From positions 10,051,501 through 10,115,500 of the forward strand of contig NC_060106.1 in NCBI RefSeq assembly GCF_021155765.1: a DNA stretch of 64,000 nt, given 5' to 3'. This document shows, in pieces, positions 39,931 through 53,115 of this stretch. Made by a program: the position numbers and the translations under genes. The DNA comes from Diprion similis (taxonomy: Eukaryota > Arthropoda > Insecta > Hymenoptera > Diprionidae). The first letter of the stretch is position 1. Each line of letters starts with the position of its first letter. The notes below the pieces were generated by a model, which worked only from the letters and a program-made list of their open reading frames with translations, was not told the origin of the DNA and ran no database searches.

Positions 39931-40297
39931 TAAGGTGGTGCCCTAGTCGACTTCGACGTTGACACACAGATCCAAATCTCAATGTCCACGTATCTCAAAT
40001 GCGATAAAGTGCTTAACATCTCCATTCTATGCACAATTCTGAACAGCAACACTTCAGTTCTTTTTCATTTGATGTAAAAATAAATAAATGGCATGAATTC
40101 TACCAAGTTACTATTGCGATTTCGTAGAATCCACGCCATTTGTTTTATTTCTACATCAAATGAAAGTGTGGAAATTAATGTGTTCAGAATTGTGTGTAAA
40201 ATCGGGCTGTTGAGCCTTTTTTGCGTTTCAGATACCTGGACTTCAATATTTGTATATAAATACGTGAACGTCACAATCGACCGGGGCACCCCCGTGG
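39931..40297. mobile_element. Fold-back MITE-like repeat
   Basis: A nearly complete hairpin of about 365 bases. TTTCATTTGATGTAAAAATA near 40068 pairs with TATTTCTACATCAAATGAAA near 40146. GCACAATTCTGAAC near 40030 pairs with GTTCAGAATTGTGTG near 40182. The outer ends GGTGCCCTAGTCGA and TCGACCGGGGCACC also match as inverted repeats. The loop lies around 40,110-40,125. No coding capacity is seen. Confidence 0.7.
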
Positions 40298-40571
40298 AAT
40301 GAGTTGAGTAAGGCTCTCATTATTAGACCTAGGTCGAAATTTAATGCCAGTTCAATTTGATGGATAAATCCCCGTACATATGACGTATTTTCAAGGGTAC
40401 TTTCAGACTTTCGATGTATTGTTAAAATAATTGTATCTACGTCTGTCTATTTAAAATCCTTTTCTTATGACCAAATGAAGAATAAAGATGAGCTGGGGGT
40501 ATTTTATTATCAGGCTAGAAGTAAGGTAAAAAATGAGATAATCCAGGTTTCACTTTTTTTTTGTTTTTTTT

Positions 40572-40577
40572 TTTATT
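40572..40577 (-). terminator. Polyadenylation signal of RpL11
   Basis: AATAAA on the minus strand about 36 bases past the RpL11 stop codon, within an A-rich (minus-strand) tract. Assigned by motif and position. Confidence 0.6.
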
Positions 40578-40612
40578 AGAGTAGTTCAAAAGCAAAATAC
40601 AGAAAAAGTAAG

Positions 40613-42299
<1,687 letters not shown>

Positions 42300-42499
42300 G
42301 ATGGAGAGAAAAAAGGTTAAGGAACAGCGACTAGGGGACCTCTTCTGGCAGCCTCGTGTCTCGACGGCAATTGCTGACTGCGATCACTTTCACTTCCGGT
42401 TCCGGCGTTCAGATCTAAACAACACTGACTATCATTTGCTTTATTCAAACGTCAAACTTGATATTAACGTTTTTCAATATCGTGTCAAATCTTGTATCG
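42300..42499. promoter_or_regulatory. Compact bidirectional promoter RpL11 / DRC1
   Basis: Only 200 bases separate the two opposite start codons. The RpL11 side has a TOP-like CCTTTTTTCTCTCC at 42316-42303 on the minus strand. I looked for an RFX X-box of the kind expected for a ciliary gene and did not find a clear one. No TATA box is evident. Confidence 0.65.
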
Positions 42500-45400
42500 A
42501 TGGCTGAAAAGAATCCCCTAGAAGACTACGACGACCCGGAAGAACCTTTGGTTACCTCCGCTGACCCTAACGAGCGAAAATTAGCACGAAGACTTCGCAT
42601 TCAGCGAAGATTAGAGGCTCTCAAGAGGTCTGTGTAATAGTGCTTTCAACTTTCCGTAGCAACCAATTCATTTGACGTATTGATTTATTATTATATATTG
42701 TTATACATATAACAATCACGTTTTAACAACGAGTGTCCACAATAATTATGTTGCACTGTTACTTGCTGTTCCTATTATTTTTTCGGCATAATCTTAGAAG
42801 ATTGTGTTCTCAAATATTTTAAAACCCTTGATTAACATCAACAAATCAAATAACATTGTAAGATACAAGCATTTACACTATAAATTGTTTAGCTGCTAAA
42901 AAATTGTTCAGATTTTTCTCCCTTCAGCAGTTCTCTATGATTGTATTACCAAATAATAATAAATTTATTTCAGGCAAGATGGGGAGGAAGAGGAAGTTGT
43001 TGTTGATAAATCATCGTCTGAGAAGCAAATCGACGCCAGTGCTGATCTGCTAGAGAAATTAATATTAGAAGGTGAAGAGGCTGTAAGTTTTCTTAATGAT
43101 GAAATGTTATCTTAATACAAAATGGTTCCTCAAATATATATGATGAATGAATCATCAATATATGAGCAATTAAATTGTTGCATATAATAATGACTATTCG
43201 TAGAGGATTACATAGACCCATTTTTTTTCAGATATTGAATGTAAAAATCGCAAATGATGCTAGAGAAGTGCATAGGAGAAATGAAGAAAGTCAGATCCGA
43301 AAAACATTATTATGCCAGCTGGAAGAAGAGGCGAAGCAAAGTATGGAGAAATATTATATTATAAATGAAAAATGGACAAGCATTTTAGCCTCAAAGGATC
43401 CTCTTGACATTCACTGCGAAATGAACACGCAAAATGTCAAATGCCTTGAAATTCTTGCGGAAAAAGAGCGATTGATTGCTAAGCTGAAACAAGAGTTAGA
43501 AGAGACCAATTTAAAGTTTACCACAGATCAGCAAAAGCAAAATGATGATATTAATCTATTAATGGAGCGAATCGATAATCAAGTTAGTCCGTCATTCAGA
43601 ACTTATAGTGAAATTTTATTCTTGAATGACGATAACGAACATGAAACCTAGTTGAATCTTATATCACAATGCCTTTTAAAGAAAAAGCTTCTTATACAAA
43701 AATAAAATTCAGACATGTTTGTGTTCTTTTTTTGTTGGTAGATTAATACAATATCGAAGGCTTATCGACGTGAGCTGGTCCTTATTGATAAAGCTATTGA
43801 ATCAGAACGTAAGCTGCTGTTAGCTACTAACTCAAAGAAATGGGAACAATTATACAAACAACGTAATCAGGATGAAATAAATGGGGTTGAAACTAGGAAA
43901 CAAATAATGCGTGACTATGATGTCGAGATGAAAAAAGTTATAATTGAACATCAGGAAGAGTATAGAGCTCAGAAAATTTGGTTTGAAACTGAGTACCAAA
44001 AGTTACAACAAGAACTTCAACAAATGAAATCCATGTGTCTAATGAACATTGAAAAGTTAGATTATAGTTACTCTGTACTAAAACGCAGAGAAGATGAAAA
44101 TACCATAATTAAGAATCAACAAAAGCGAAGAATAAATAAGTAAGTCTTTGTTTACTTTGGGTATAAACATCCCAAATCATGTCCACAAGCTTTCGAATAT
44201 TTCAATTTTTGTTAGGTCTCTTCAATTTTGTGTATTATAATATTATTGTGAAAATATTTAAAATAATGGTAATTTACGTAAGATTATGCTGAACTGTAGT
44301 ATTTCTACATTTTTAGACTGCAAGACATAGTTAATGGGTTGAAGAAAACTTATGTAGAGTTGGAGGAAAACAGTACACTTGAAATACAAAGACTTACGGA
44401 ACAAGTAATTAAGACTCATAAAAGTATTCTAGAATTGGAGCAGAAGTCCAATCATTTTACAGCAATTAATGAAAAACAATATCTACAAATTTGGGATATG
44501 AATGCAAATATTGTTGGTGAACTCGCTAACAAAGTATGTTTTTTCAATATATAGAAAGTCTTTAGTAGTTTAAGTTTTAAATGAGACTGTTTTCGGTTCT
44601 GTTTATTTTTACAGATTCTGACAGTGGATCGTATTATCTATGAAAATACATTGGGATTAGAATGGGAACCTCCTGAAAAACCGTTGTTGCTTAAGGAAGA
44701 CTTGCCTTCGTATTGTGGAGTTATCCGTCAAATTAATCAAAGTATTTTTTTATACTAACGTAGTTACAAAATCTATTATGCAGGCACTCTAGGATGCTGC
44801 AGTACAGACTTCTATATGATTTCATAATAATATCGATAGTCAAGTATCAATAAGAGTTGATACTTTCCAGAAAAAGCAGAGGCGAAAGAACGACTGACAA
44901 TTTCTGATCCATACATAGCTGCTACTTCATTGCCTGAAATAAATGCAGAGAGACGGCTATTACACAAAATTTTGAGTCAGATATCAGATCATACCGGATT
45001 TTTAATTGAAGACCGGCTTCGAGAACTACTTACTCCATACACAGTTGATGACAAAAATATCATTCGGCTTGATAGTGTGTTTCAAGTATGCTTTTTGCTA
45101 TAACTTAATACAATAATTATTGCAATCCAAAACCATTTTAGATCCCTTCTAAATCTAGTATGTTTGTAATGTAATCTATAGTAACAATTTAAAAGGACTT
45201 TCACCTGAATAATATTAAACTGAGTTTTGTTATAACACTTTTTTGACAAAACAGATTTACAGTACTTTTGAAAAATAACCAACGAAACATCCTCAGAATG
45301 CTAATGATAATTACGATTGATTTCAGGCATTATCAATCAAATCTGAGGCCGACATAAACATGATGATGAATTTCTTTTTACCTTATACGTACTGCGCTAC

Positions 45401-46343
45401 ATGTACAACTGTTCCATTGATCGACAAAGAATCTAGTGAAACATCGATAGCAAGGAAGTTGTGTGACAGGTGATTATGCGTTTCTGTAGTTTACTGTAAC
45501 TATATTCTAATGAAGCTATATAAATTTAATAGTGATCACTATGCCAAAACGTGTGAGGAAGATGAAGAAATGACTAATATACCACATCAAGAGACAGACA
45601 CGTCCTCTAGATTTGAATCATCGGTTAGCAGAGATTTGAATGTCAAGCGGAGTTGTTATTGCATTGTACCTACAAACGCAGACTCTGAAAATGAAGGTTC
45701 GTTCTAAAAATGATTTACACTAATTATCTAGCGCTATATTCTAGTTGTGTATAAAACAAAAAAAAAAAAAAATTCTTATAATCAGTGGTTTGCGGTATTG
45801 TAATATTTGTATCTTGCAGTTGATGTTATTCAAAAGAGAGCTGTGGTTTGTGAAAAGAGTCATCCTCTTATGACTCAATCTGATTTTGTGTTACGTGCAT
45901 TACGAGAATTTTTGAGTAAATTTCATAATGCTAAACGTGGTGAAGTCCCTCTAACGTTTAAACAAAAGTTAAGTCATCAAGATCTGACTGTGTCACGCAA
46001 TTTGTCAGTCGAAGATGTGACAGAGTTTTGGAGACGTTACAGAGATATTTTTCCTACGAAGAAGGAAAAACTCTGGGATGGGCTCCTGATAGGATTACAC
46101 AAGTATCATGAAGTACTCAAAGAACGCCATAAGCTGAATACTGAAACTAACACGCTACGTAGACAAAATTCTGAACTGCGTAGACTGCTGGAGACTTACA
46201 TGCACAAGGTAGAAATATGAAGTGACATTGCAAACAAACGTACAATAAAATTTATTACAATTTTTGTTACTAACTTATTTCAGCCGGAAAATGGTTTTAG
46301 CTTACCACCACTTGAACTGGGATCAAATAGCAGTATTGAGTAA
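42500..46343 (+). CDS. DRC1: Dynein regulatory complex protein 1 (DRC1/CCDC164)
   Basis: Core coiled-coil subunit of the nexin-dynein regulatory complex, which links outer doublets and controls dynein in motile cilia and sperm flagella. Eleven exons: 42500-42627, 42974-43082, 43232-43582, 43742-44139, 44317-44533, 44615-44741, 44871-45085, 45327-45469, 45533-45696, 45820-46208 and 46284-46343. They give 766 residues (human 740). The protein is almost entirely heptad-like helix. Family landmarks are KAYRRELVLIDKAIESER, the QYLQIWDMN block, DRIIYENTLGLEWEPP, and the C-terminal FWRRYRDIFPTKKEKLWDGL followed by LHKYHEVLKERHKL. Its neighbour across a 200-base promoter is a ribosomal protein gene, which is unexpected for a tissue-restricted ciliary gene. 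Confidence 0.96.
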
Positions 46344-46893
46344 ATGAATTTGGTAATTAATTGTCAGATATCTAGTAAATATATTTACTTTTGGAGTAAC
46401 AAATTTTCTTAAATTAAGCTTAAATAACTTGGAAAGTTATGTTTATAGAATACCACAATCATACCTAATATCATGAATTTTCTATCCGCCTAAATTGAAA
46501 TTAATTGGTCGCATAAAATTTGGTACATTAAAATGTTACATTTATCTACATTCATTGAATTATATAATAACAACAAATCGATACTGCTAATTTTTTCTAA
46601 TACATCGTTCATCATTCAACCATATCTTTTTATTATGATTACCAAATCGATGAAAAAAATGTTCACGTAATCAGTTAGAAAAACATGTATTCTGTATATT
46701 TGAATCTCGATTTTATTAGTCTAGTTTTTATGGGACGGGGCATGATCTAAAAAAAAAGAAAAAAAAAACGCTGATTAAACTATTAAAGTAGTGATGTTTT
46801 ATGACTACGAATCACGTTCGCAATATCATGAACTCTTAACTGAAAAAACTCGTGTCAACTGGTAACAAAAATTTGTATAATCATTAATAGAAC
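46344..46893. other. Convergent 3' region DRC1 / U1-type zinc-finger gene
   Basis: 550 AT-rich bases between converging stop codons, with an A-rich tract near 46,750. No gene is visible. Confidence 0.55.
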
Positions 46894-49255
46894 TTATGTA
46901 TAATTTTCATAGCCATCTGGAATAAAATTGTTTGATAGCGATTTCATGTAAGACAGAGAATTATCACGGCTCCTTTGTTTTTTTCTGTAGGGAACAAACC
47001 GCTTGTTTCCATGGCTCTTTGTATTGTTCAGTTTTGCGCAATGCTTTTTTGACAGTAGGTGCTGAAAAAAGATTTAATCAAAAAATTGAAATTCTAATAT
47101 TATAAGTTACTTAATTAACACATTATACTGCAAAGTACCTCGTCATATTGGCCCTGAGAGTTGAATAACTTGTTGCAAATATCACATGTCAGGAAGGTAC
47201 TTTTTGTTGGCAAGATGGGTCCTGTGGCAATCGGTGGTGTTATAAAACTGGCAAGTGATGCCTCTCTCTCATTCCACCCACCTAAGCATCAATGTAAGGT
47301 CAACACTATCTATCTATCACAACCGTGTATACACAGTGTTATGTGATAATAAATTAGCTTGAGCGCTACATTCATGCCACAAAAACAGTACAATTATATA
47401 TACATTTATTTTCATTCTTATTCTCGAAAATCCCTAATTGTAAGATGTTATAGTCTTAACTATAACGCATCATGTTTGAGTACTTAAATGTGAGAAATGG
47501 AACAGGTATATGAACTACCATGATCTGATTAGTAAATTGCTTTAGAAATGAATTTAAAGCACTTCATAAAGATTTTCATTTCGAATAATTCTTGGAGGAC
47601 ATTGTATGCAATAGTTACATAATATACAATACTAATCTTGATAAAAATGTTTGAATCGAGAAATTTCACATTAAATGTAGCCCTAAAGTTGAAAGGAACT
47701 CTACAATATGGAAAGATTGTGTATGGCTTATGTGGCTCAGTTTAATTGTACAAATGGTATTTGCATAAAAAATCTATAAGTTCAGTAGTAAATTTCTTGC
47801 TAATCTGTCATTTTATTTTGTTTTGCATCAAATTTCTTTCCATCTATCTAAATATTGATATCTTACTGTCATGAGAGTTATAAATAGCAGTTTAAATCAA
47901 CGATTATATACAGTCTTTTCCTTAAAGCTAGACATGCATGCAAAAGCATTATTAAACGAAGCAACGAATAGTAAAAAAAAAAAAAAAAAAAAATACAATA
48001 TTAACATAGCAGGTAACAGTGCAATAAATAAAGATTAATCTCTATTGAGTAACTATTGTTGAGCAGTGTACAATAAAGAGTTAATCAACGAAGAACTAAA
48101 AGTGTATAGAAGAATACGTAACAGCAACAATAACAACGTAAGAGGAAACAGTGCATTAAATAAATGTTAATAAATAATATCAAACAGCAGCGTTTGATTA
48201 GTGTTGAGCAGTGTACAATAAAGGACTAAAAGTGTCTATTAGAATATTCTATAGAAACAATAACAATGTACAAAGTAACAGTGCATTAGAGAAATATTAA
48301 TAAATAAGATTAAATAAGATCGTGGGATTATTGTTGAACAGTGTACAATAACGTGTTAATTAATGAAGGACCAAAAGCGTCAATTAGAATATACCATGCT
48401 CTTACATAAGTAAAAAACGAACGTGATCAAGAAAAGAAAGCAAGCAATAACGAAAGTAGTCGAGCTGAACACAATAATTGTGACATTTCGCTCTTCCACT
48501 TTGTCCATGTAAAGCAATCGCTTACATCGAAAACTATCAGGCTTGGAATTTTTCTGCGAATGTGGTTTATTACCTTTTGCAGCCTTTTTCTTGTGACGGT
48601 TGCCTATGAAACAAAATTAAAAATATTTAGTACGTTGGAGAAATTATATTGTGCCACTAATAACAGAGCACTCTACCTAGGGAACTATATACAATTCCAA
48701 ATTGCTATATGTTATATGTACCACTATATACTCGCTACTTTTTTATATTTGAACTAATTATTTTCAATATGGTATGATTCATTGTTGAATTAGGATTTTT
48801 CAAGCAAGATGAAAAACTAAATATTTATATACCATTCAGATGAGTCTGTAGTTGCTGGATTGAATTCAAGGAAACATTGCACACGTTGCACCTCAGCCCA
48901 TTGGTTTCTTGATCCTTAGTGAAAGCAACTTTGGTATTATCCAAGGTGGCCATGATAGCCTTTGATTTTACCTACAATATTGGGAATGTTTAATAAATTA
49001 TTATTGACTATTTTGGATGACTTACATAGACTAAAGCTATGTTCGAGTGAAAAATTATAGGTGAACCTGCTTGGCATGTCGGGCACCCTGAAGATGTGCA
49101 TCCAGAACTGTTTGGCTGGTGAATGAGAGGTCACAGTCTTCACAGCGGACATGTGGTTTCTTTGTAGGTAAATTTCCCATTATGTTATCTACCACTGCTT
49201 TCGTTACCGGATCACTAATGGGTGTATTTATTACATTTTCTGTAGGTACTGCCAT
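46894..49255 (-). CDS. Three-finger U1/matrin-type zinc-finger protein (ZNF346/ZNF385-like)
   Basis: Probably an RNA-binding nuclear protein of the JAZ type, judged from its fingers. The minus-strand exons are 49255-49067, 48971-48833, 48603-48574, 47281-47139 and 47061-46894, giving 222 residues. Three fingers of the C-x2-C-x12-H-x5-H form are visible: CEDCDLSFTSQTVLDAHLQG then ARH, CNVCNVSLNSIQQLQTHLNG then NRH, and CDICNKLFNSQGQYDEHLLS then KKH. Exon 3 is a 30-base microexon that supplies the last histidine of finger 2. An ATG at 49279 is in frame, but 49255 has the better context (AAG before it, G after it). Reading the last exon with one extra A gives an early stop; the actual seven-A run carries the frame on to 46894. 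The exact ortholog is uncertain. Confidence 0.82.
48011..48405. repeat. Three tandem copies of a ~131-base unit in an intron
   Basis: The landmark ACAGTGCA recurs at 48016, 48148 and 48278 (spacing 132 and 130). In each copy GAGCAGTGTACAATAA or a close form follows 50-70 bases later, then an ACTAAAAGTGT-like stretch. The copies are diverged. They lie in the intron between exons 3 and 4 of the U1-type zinc-finger gene. Confidence 0.75.
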
Positions 49256-51473
49256 CTTGAAAATGCCTTTTATGTGCATGTAAAGTAAGATCTGTAATGA
49301 AGTGCGAATTCAGAATGAACATCAACAGGTGAATGTCTCTTTTATTCAAAACAAAATAAATAGCTGACGAAAATGCTGTGAAATGGATTCTGTTTAGAAT
49401 TATCTGTGGTATATCATAATTCTGAAGGAAATTGAGTACAAAAATAAAAATCAGTTTTTCTGTATTCAAAATATAATAAGAGATTCATGACCGAATCAAA
49501 GCAAAATTAAGAGCATCAGCTTTTTATGAATCATAGTGTGCGTGAACACGTAGGCAAAGACATCTTCAATTGCAATGTGCACAATTTGTGCGCATCATTT
49601 TTTTCCAACATTTATAATACACATATAATCACAAAATCCATGTTTTGTGTATTCCAGCTAACCTTCTAGTTTGGGATTTCGGTTGATATATTCAATTTTT
49701 TGAGAGAGATGAATGCAATAGAACAACAGTTGGAGCGTAGATTTGAGCGTAGAGTTCATCGTAAGAAAAATATATCTTATTGTACTTATTGCTCACATGT
49801 TGCATTTATTGTTAGGTGAGGGTAAACATAATTTTCGAGGGAAATCTAACTGTCATGGCATTTTGCAATTATATTGTCGCAATACCAGAGCTATGGTGAA
49901 ATGATTTTGGAAAACGATGAGCACTTGGTATAACGAATAACCTAAAATAATTTGATTATGAATTGAATGGATTTAAAAATTGAGGGGGTACACGTTTTGG
50001 TTTTCCAATGTCGTGGAGAATATTGGTTAAAAGTTTACTGTGAGACATGATACATTGGTTTATACACTTTATTGCGCGGTTTGAACGAATTTCATTACTT
50101 GTGCATACTTATTTCTAGGATGATGCCTCCGTCCATTCAGGGTACTATAGGGTGCTGCCTAGTACCTACTACATCAATACCTACCGCAAAACAAAAATTC
50201 AAACGTATGGTTGTACACACGGGTTGTACGCAATGTTGTACGTGTGTGTACGGCGTTGTATTCAGCGTCAATGGATCCAGTAAAATTTCATTCGGCTGAA
50301 GCGTTGGGTTGAGTGCCATAGACTCTACGTTGAGTGTCATGTCCACAAAAATCTACTGGACAAATTAGAATCTAATATTTTTTCGCAATCGTTCAACTTT
50401 TTCGTTCCGATTGGTGAAGCGATCGTACGATAGTTAAAGGCTCGTTCACAATATAATCGCTGGCAAACTTAAAAATATGTTAATATTACGGTTAGAACGA
50501 TTTTGAATGAATGCCTAATTACGCTGTTTGAAAGGAAATTTAAAAAATGAAAAGTGGAGTGTAAATTTGAAAAATGTAATTTTTCTAACTGTATTTTTAC
50601 TCCCAAAGTGCCGGATACTGGACGAGGTATACGGCCACTACGGCTGCATCGGACTCCCACAGACATCCGGTTTTTTCGTCTAGTTAGCTGATAAAAATTA
50701 CATCCCAAAAGACAATAAAGAGTATGTAAACTGGCAGTATATTACTGAAATTCATGTAAGCTTATTTCATGCAAATATAGCCAATAATTGTGGCTCTGTA
50801 TACTGCTGTTATTAATCAGCAGTGTTCAATGAGGCCGTACGGGATAGGATCGACCAATCAGAATATTCGGTGGGTACACACTCGATTTGCATTTGCATAT
50901 AGCTATAGTTGGCTGTGGAAAGATATAGTAGCAGCCATCTTATATTTTGTGTTGAAGAAAAACATTATTTAAACAAATGTTTCGCGATATTCCGTGAATC
51001 AGATAAATGACAGGCGTGCGCTAGATGAAGCGTAACTTTTTTACCACTAGCCTGGATCACCACATTAGCAAAGGTTGGTCCGAGACCGTTTAGTTTTTGT
51101 TGAGCATTGAACCCCCGCCGTGATCCGCGGAAGAGAATCCGGTTTTAGCGTCAAAATAATCTGCCGCCTCTTGTGCCGTTTTAAAAAATAGTTTGCGGCA
51201 CGTTGAGTGACAGTTTCTGGACAGATGCAGAAATTTAATGTAATAATATATCATTGCGATAGTTTTCTCGTGAAAAAGTTATTATGCAATCAGCTGTTCA
51301 CTTAGTTCTCTTCTGTCACTTGTCAAAAATAAATGTCAAACTATTAGATCTAACCTGATGTGTCTTTTACACCGTTGCCATATCTGCTGAGTGTCTTATA
51401 AAACGTCGCTAATTTTCATCACTTCCTACTAACATCGATAGTCTCACCATATCCTTGCGTATATTTAATTCAG
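49256..51473. other. Divergent intergenic region and upstream part of the polyQ zinc-finger gene
   Basis: 2.2 kb with no supportable coding exon. It ends in a strong 3' splice site: TACTAAC, a perfect branch-point consensus, at about 51427, then ATTTAATTCAG ending at 51473. The transcript of the next gene therefore has at least one upstream exon, which I could not place. A small hairpin (GGTACTA...TAGTACC) is present near 50,141-50,166. Confidence 0.5.
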
Positions 51474-51485
51474 CTGCGTCGTATC

Positions 51486-51818
51486 ATGCAGGTGGATTGG
51501 TACGTGGGATATGAGCAGCTTGTCAAGCGCAACCTGACTCTGCTCCCCCATCAGCAAACCGCCCAGCAACCGCAGCCCCAGCAGCAGCAACAGCAGCAGC
51601 AGCTGGTTCACCCCCAACAAGCTGACATCATGACATCGATGTTCGAACAACAAATTAAAAGCGAGCCAATGGGATTTTATTCGGTTGCCTCAAGCCGTTC
51701 AGATGGTTCAAATTCAATGGTCAATTTGTCGGATGACCGAGAAGAGCTTTCTCAGCAAGAAGCTCACTTGCAGCCTCAACAGCAACAGACTCTGCAACAA
51801 ACGCTGCAACAACATCAA

Positions 51819-51892
<74 letters not shown>

Positions 51893-52736
51893 GCAAGGTC
51901 AGCCGGGACCTCAGGTTCAGCAAGGTCAAGGAGTACCGCAGACAGCTCCGACGCGTCAGTCAACGGGCCAACAAACAGTGAAGGAGGGATCGCGTTCTAA
52001 ACCGCAAGCCTGTAAGGTCTGTGGAAAAGTCTTATCTTCAGCATCGTCGTACTACGTTCACATGAAGCTTCATTCGGGAAATAAACCTTACCATTGTACC
52101 GTTTGCGAGGCAAGTTTCTGTCGCAAACCGTACTTAGAAGTACACATGCGAACCCATACAGGCGAACGGCCGTTTCAATGCGAATTGTGCCTAAAACGAT
52201 TCACCCAAAAAAGCAGCTTGAATACCCATAAACGGGTTCATACCGGGGAACGACCTTATGCCTGCGATATATGCCAAAAACGTTTTGCTGTCAAGAGCTA
52301 CGTTACTGCTCATCGCTGGAGTCATGTAGCAGAAAAACCTCTGGTGTGCGATCGATGCTCACTTACGTTTACATCTAAGAGCCAATTTGCGATCCATATT
52401 CGTACTCATACTGCGAGTACTACGTACGAATGCAATATATGTGGTCGCACTTTTGTACGTGATAGTTATCTTATTCGGCATCAGAATAGAGTACACCGCG
52501 ATTTGAATCAGGGCAGCTCGAACCACAATCCGACGACTCCCCAAAGTACCGGTGGCGGAGGCTCTACGGCTGGATTTGAAAGTCCTGTCTGTGATCTGCG
52601 CTACAGCGAAGGTCCATCGTCTTTGGATCCGTTGGGGGGAACAAAGGGTGGCATCGCCGCCGAAATCGCTAGCCTAACCAAGCAAAATAGCTTACAGCTA
52701 CCTCTTCCTCTACTTCACCCGCAGACAACCAACTAG
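51486..52736 (+). CDS. PolyQ C2H2 zinc-finger transcription factor (possibly datilografo-type)
   Basis: Predicted sequence-specific transcription factor of 416 residues in one exon, starting at ATG 51486. The N-terminus MQVDWYVGYEQLVKRNLTLL is followed by a glutamine-rich half with 27 consecutive Gln. Six regular C2H2 fingers occupy about residues 174-339. The first two are distinctive: ACKVCGKVLSSASSYYVHMK, then YHCTVCEASFCRKPYLEVHM. From memory this array resembles fly datilografo (dati), but I cannot confirm orthology. The frame is open back to the 3' splice site at 51473, so the true start may be in an earlier exon. The UAG stop at 52734 is followed in the same frame by 118 codons of protein-like sequence. 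Confidence 0.9.
51816..51896. repeat. CAG/CAA microsatellite encoding Gln27
   Basis: 27 consecutive CAG or CAA codons. The CAA interruptions should limit length instability. Long leucine and alanine frames on the other strand and in other frames are by-products of this repeat. Confidence 0.9.
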
Positions 52737-53093
52737 TGTTTAGATACCAGCGCGTCTCAGCCCTTGCAATTGCAACAACCTCCACAGCAAGTAGCGTGTT
52801 CTGCCTCGGCGTGTACGCCGTTTACACTTAACCCGCCACTGTCGCACGAGCACACCACACCACAGAGTGTCTACCAAACGACGGGACTTGCTACTATGGA
52901 TACGGCGAGCTCTCGCTTCTATTCCCATATTCCTTTAACTCCTTCGGAATCGCATCATCACACGCATCATTCGCATCAGCTCCATAGACCTATTCCTCCA
53001 CCTGGTCTTCATCCTGCGCTTTATCTCTATGCCCAATATAGCAATACCAGTGGTCCTTTGGCATATCCTGAGTATACCCAACCCAGCAATTGA
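52737..53093 (+). CDS. In-frame C-terminal extension after UAG (readthrough or alternative-splice candidate)
   Basis: Directly after the UAG at 52734-52736 the same frame stays open for 118 codons and ends with TGA at 53091. The encoded sequence is rich in Pro, His, Ser and Gln, like a transcription-factor tail. Examples are LQLQQPPQQV, IPLTPSESHHHTHHSHQL and LHPALYLYAQYSNTSG. Base composition matches the upstream coding exon and not the AT-rich DNA beyond 53,400. Two explanations are open: programmed stop-codon readthrough, known for many insect genes, or an alternative 3' splice site. A pyrimidine-rich CCTCTTCCTCTACTTC tract with CAG and TTTAG acceptor-like ends surrounds the stop. Confidence 0.6.
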   Translation, partial: CLDTSASQPLQLQQPPQQVACSASACTPFTLNPPLSHEHTTPQSVYQTTGLATMDTASSRFYSHIPLTPSESHHHTHHSHQLHRPIPPPGLHPALYLYAQYSNTSGPLAYPEYTQPSN

Positions 53094-53115
53094 AATTGAG
53101 TTTATGCTAGCATTA

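Larger units (their letters stand above)
37438..40612. other. Intergenic region between convergent ZAD gene and RpL11
   Basis: 3.2 kb without a coding signal. AATAAA at 37451-37456 probably ends the ZAD transcript. A minus-strand AATAAA at 40572-40577 probably ends RpL11. In between are a CA/TA microsatellite near 38,400-38,450 and a large fold-back repeat at about 39,931-40,297. Confidence 0.6.

Noticed and set aside
46964-46966. Earlier stop codon for the U1-type zinc-finger gene
   Set aside because: It is reached only if the A run in the last exon had eight bases. The sequence has seven, and the frame set by the upstream exons continues to 46894.
51714-51963. Poly-Leu and poly-Ala open frames opposite or beside the polyQ tract
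   Set aside because: They are by-products of the CAG/CAA repeat in other frames.
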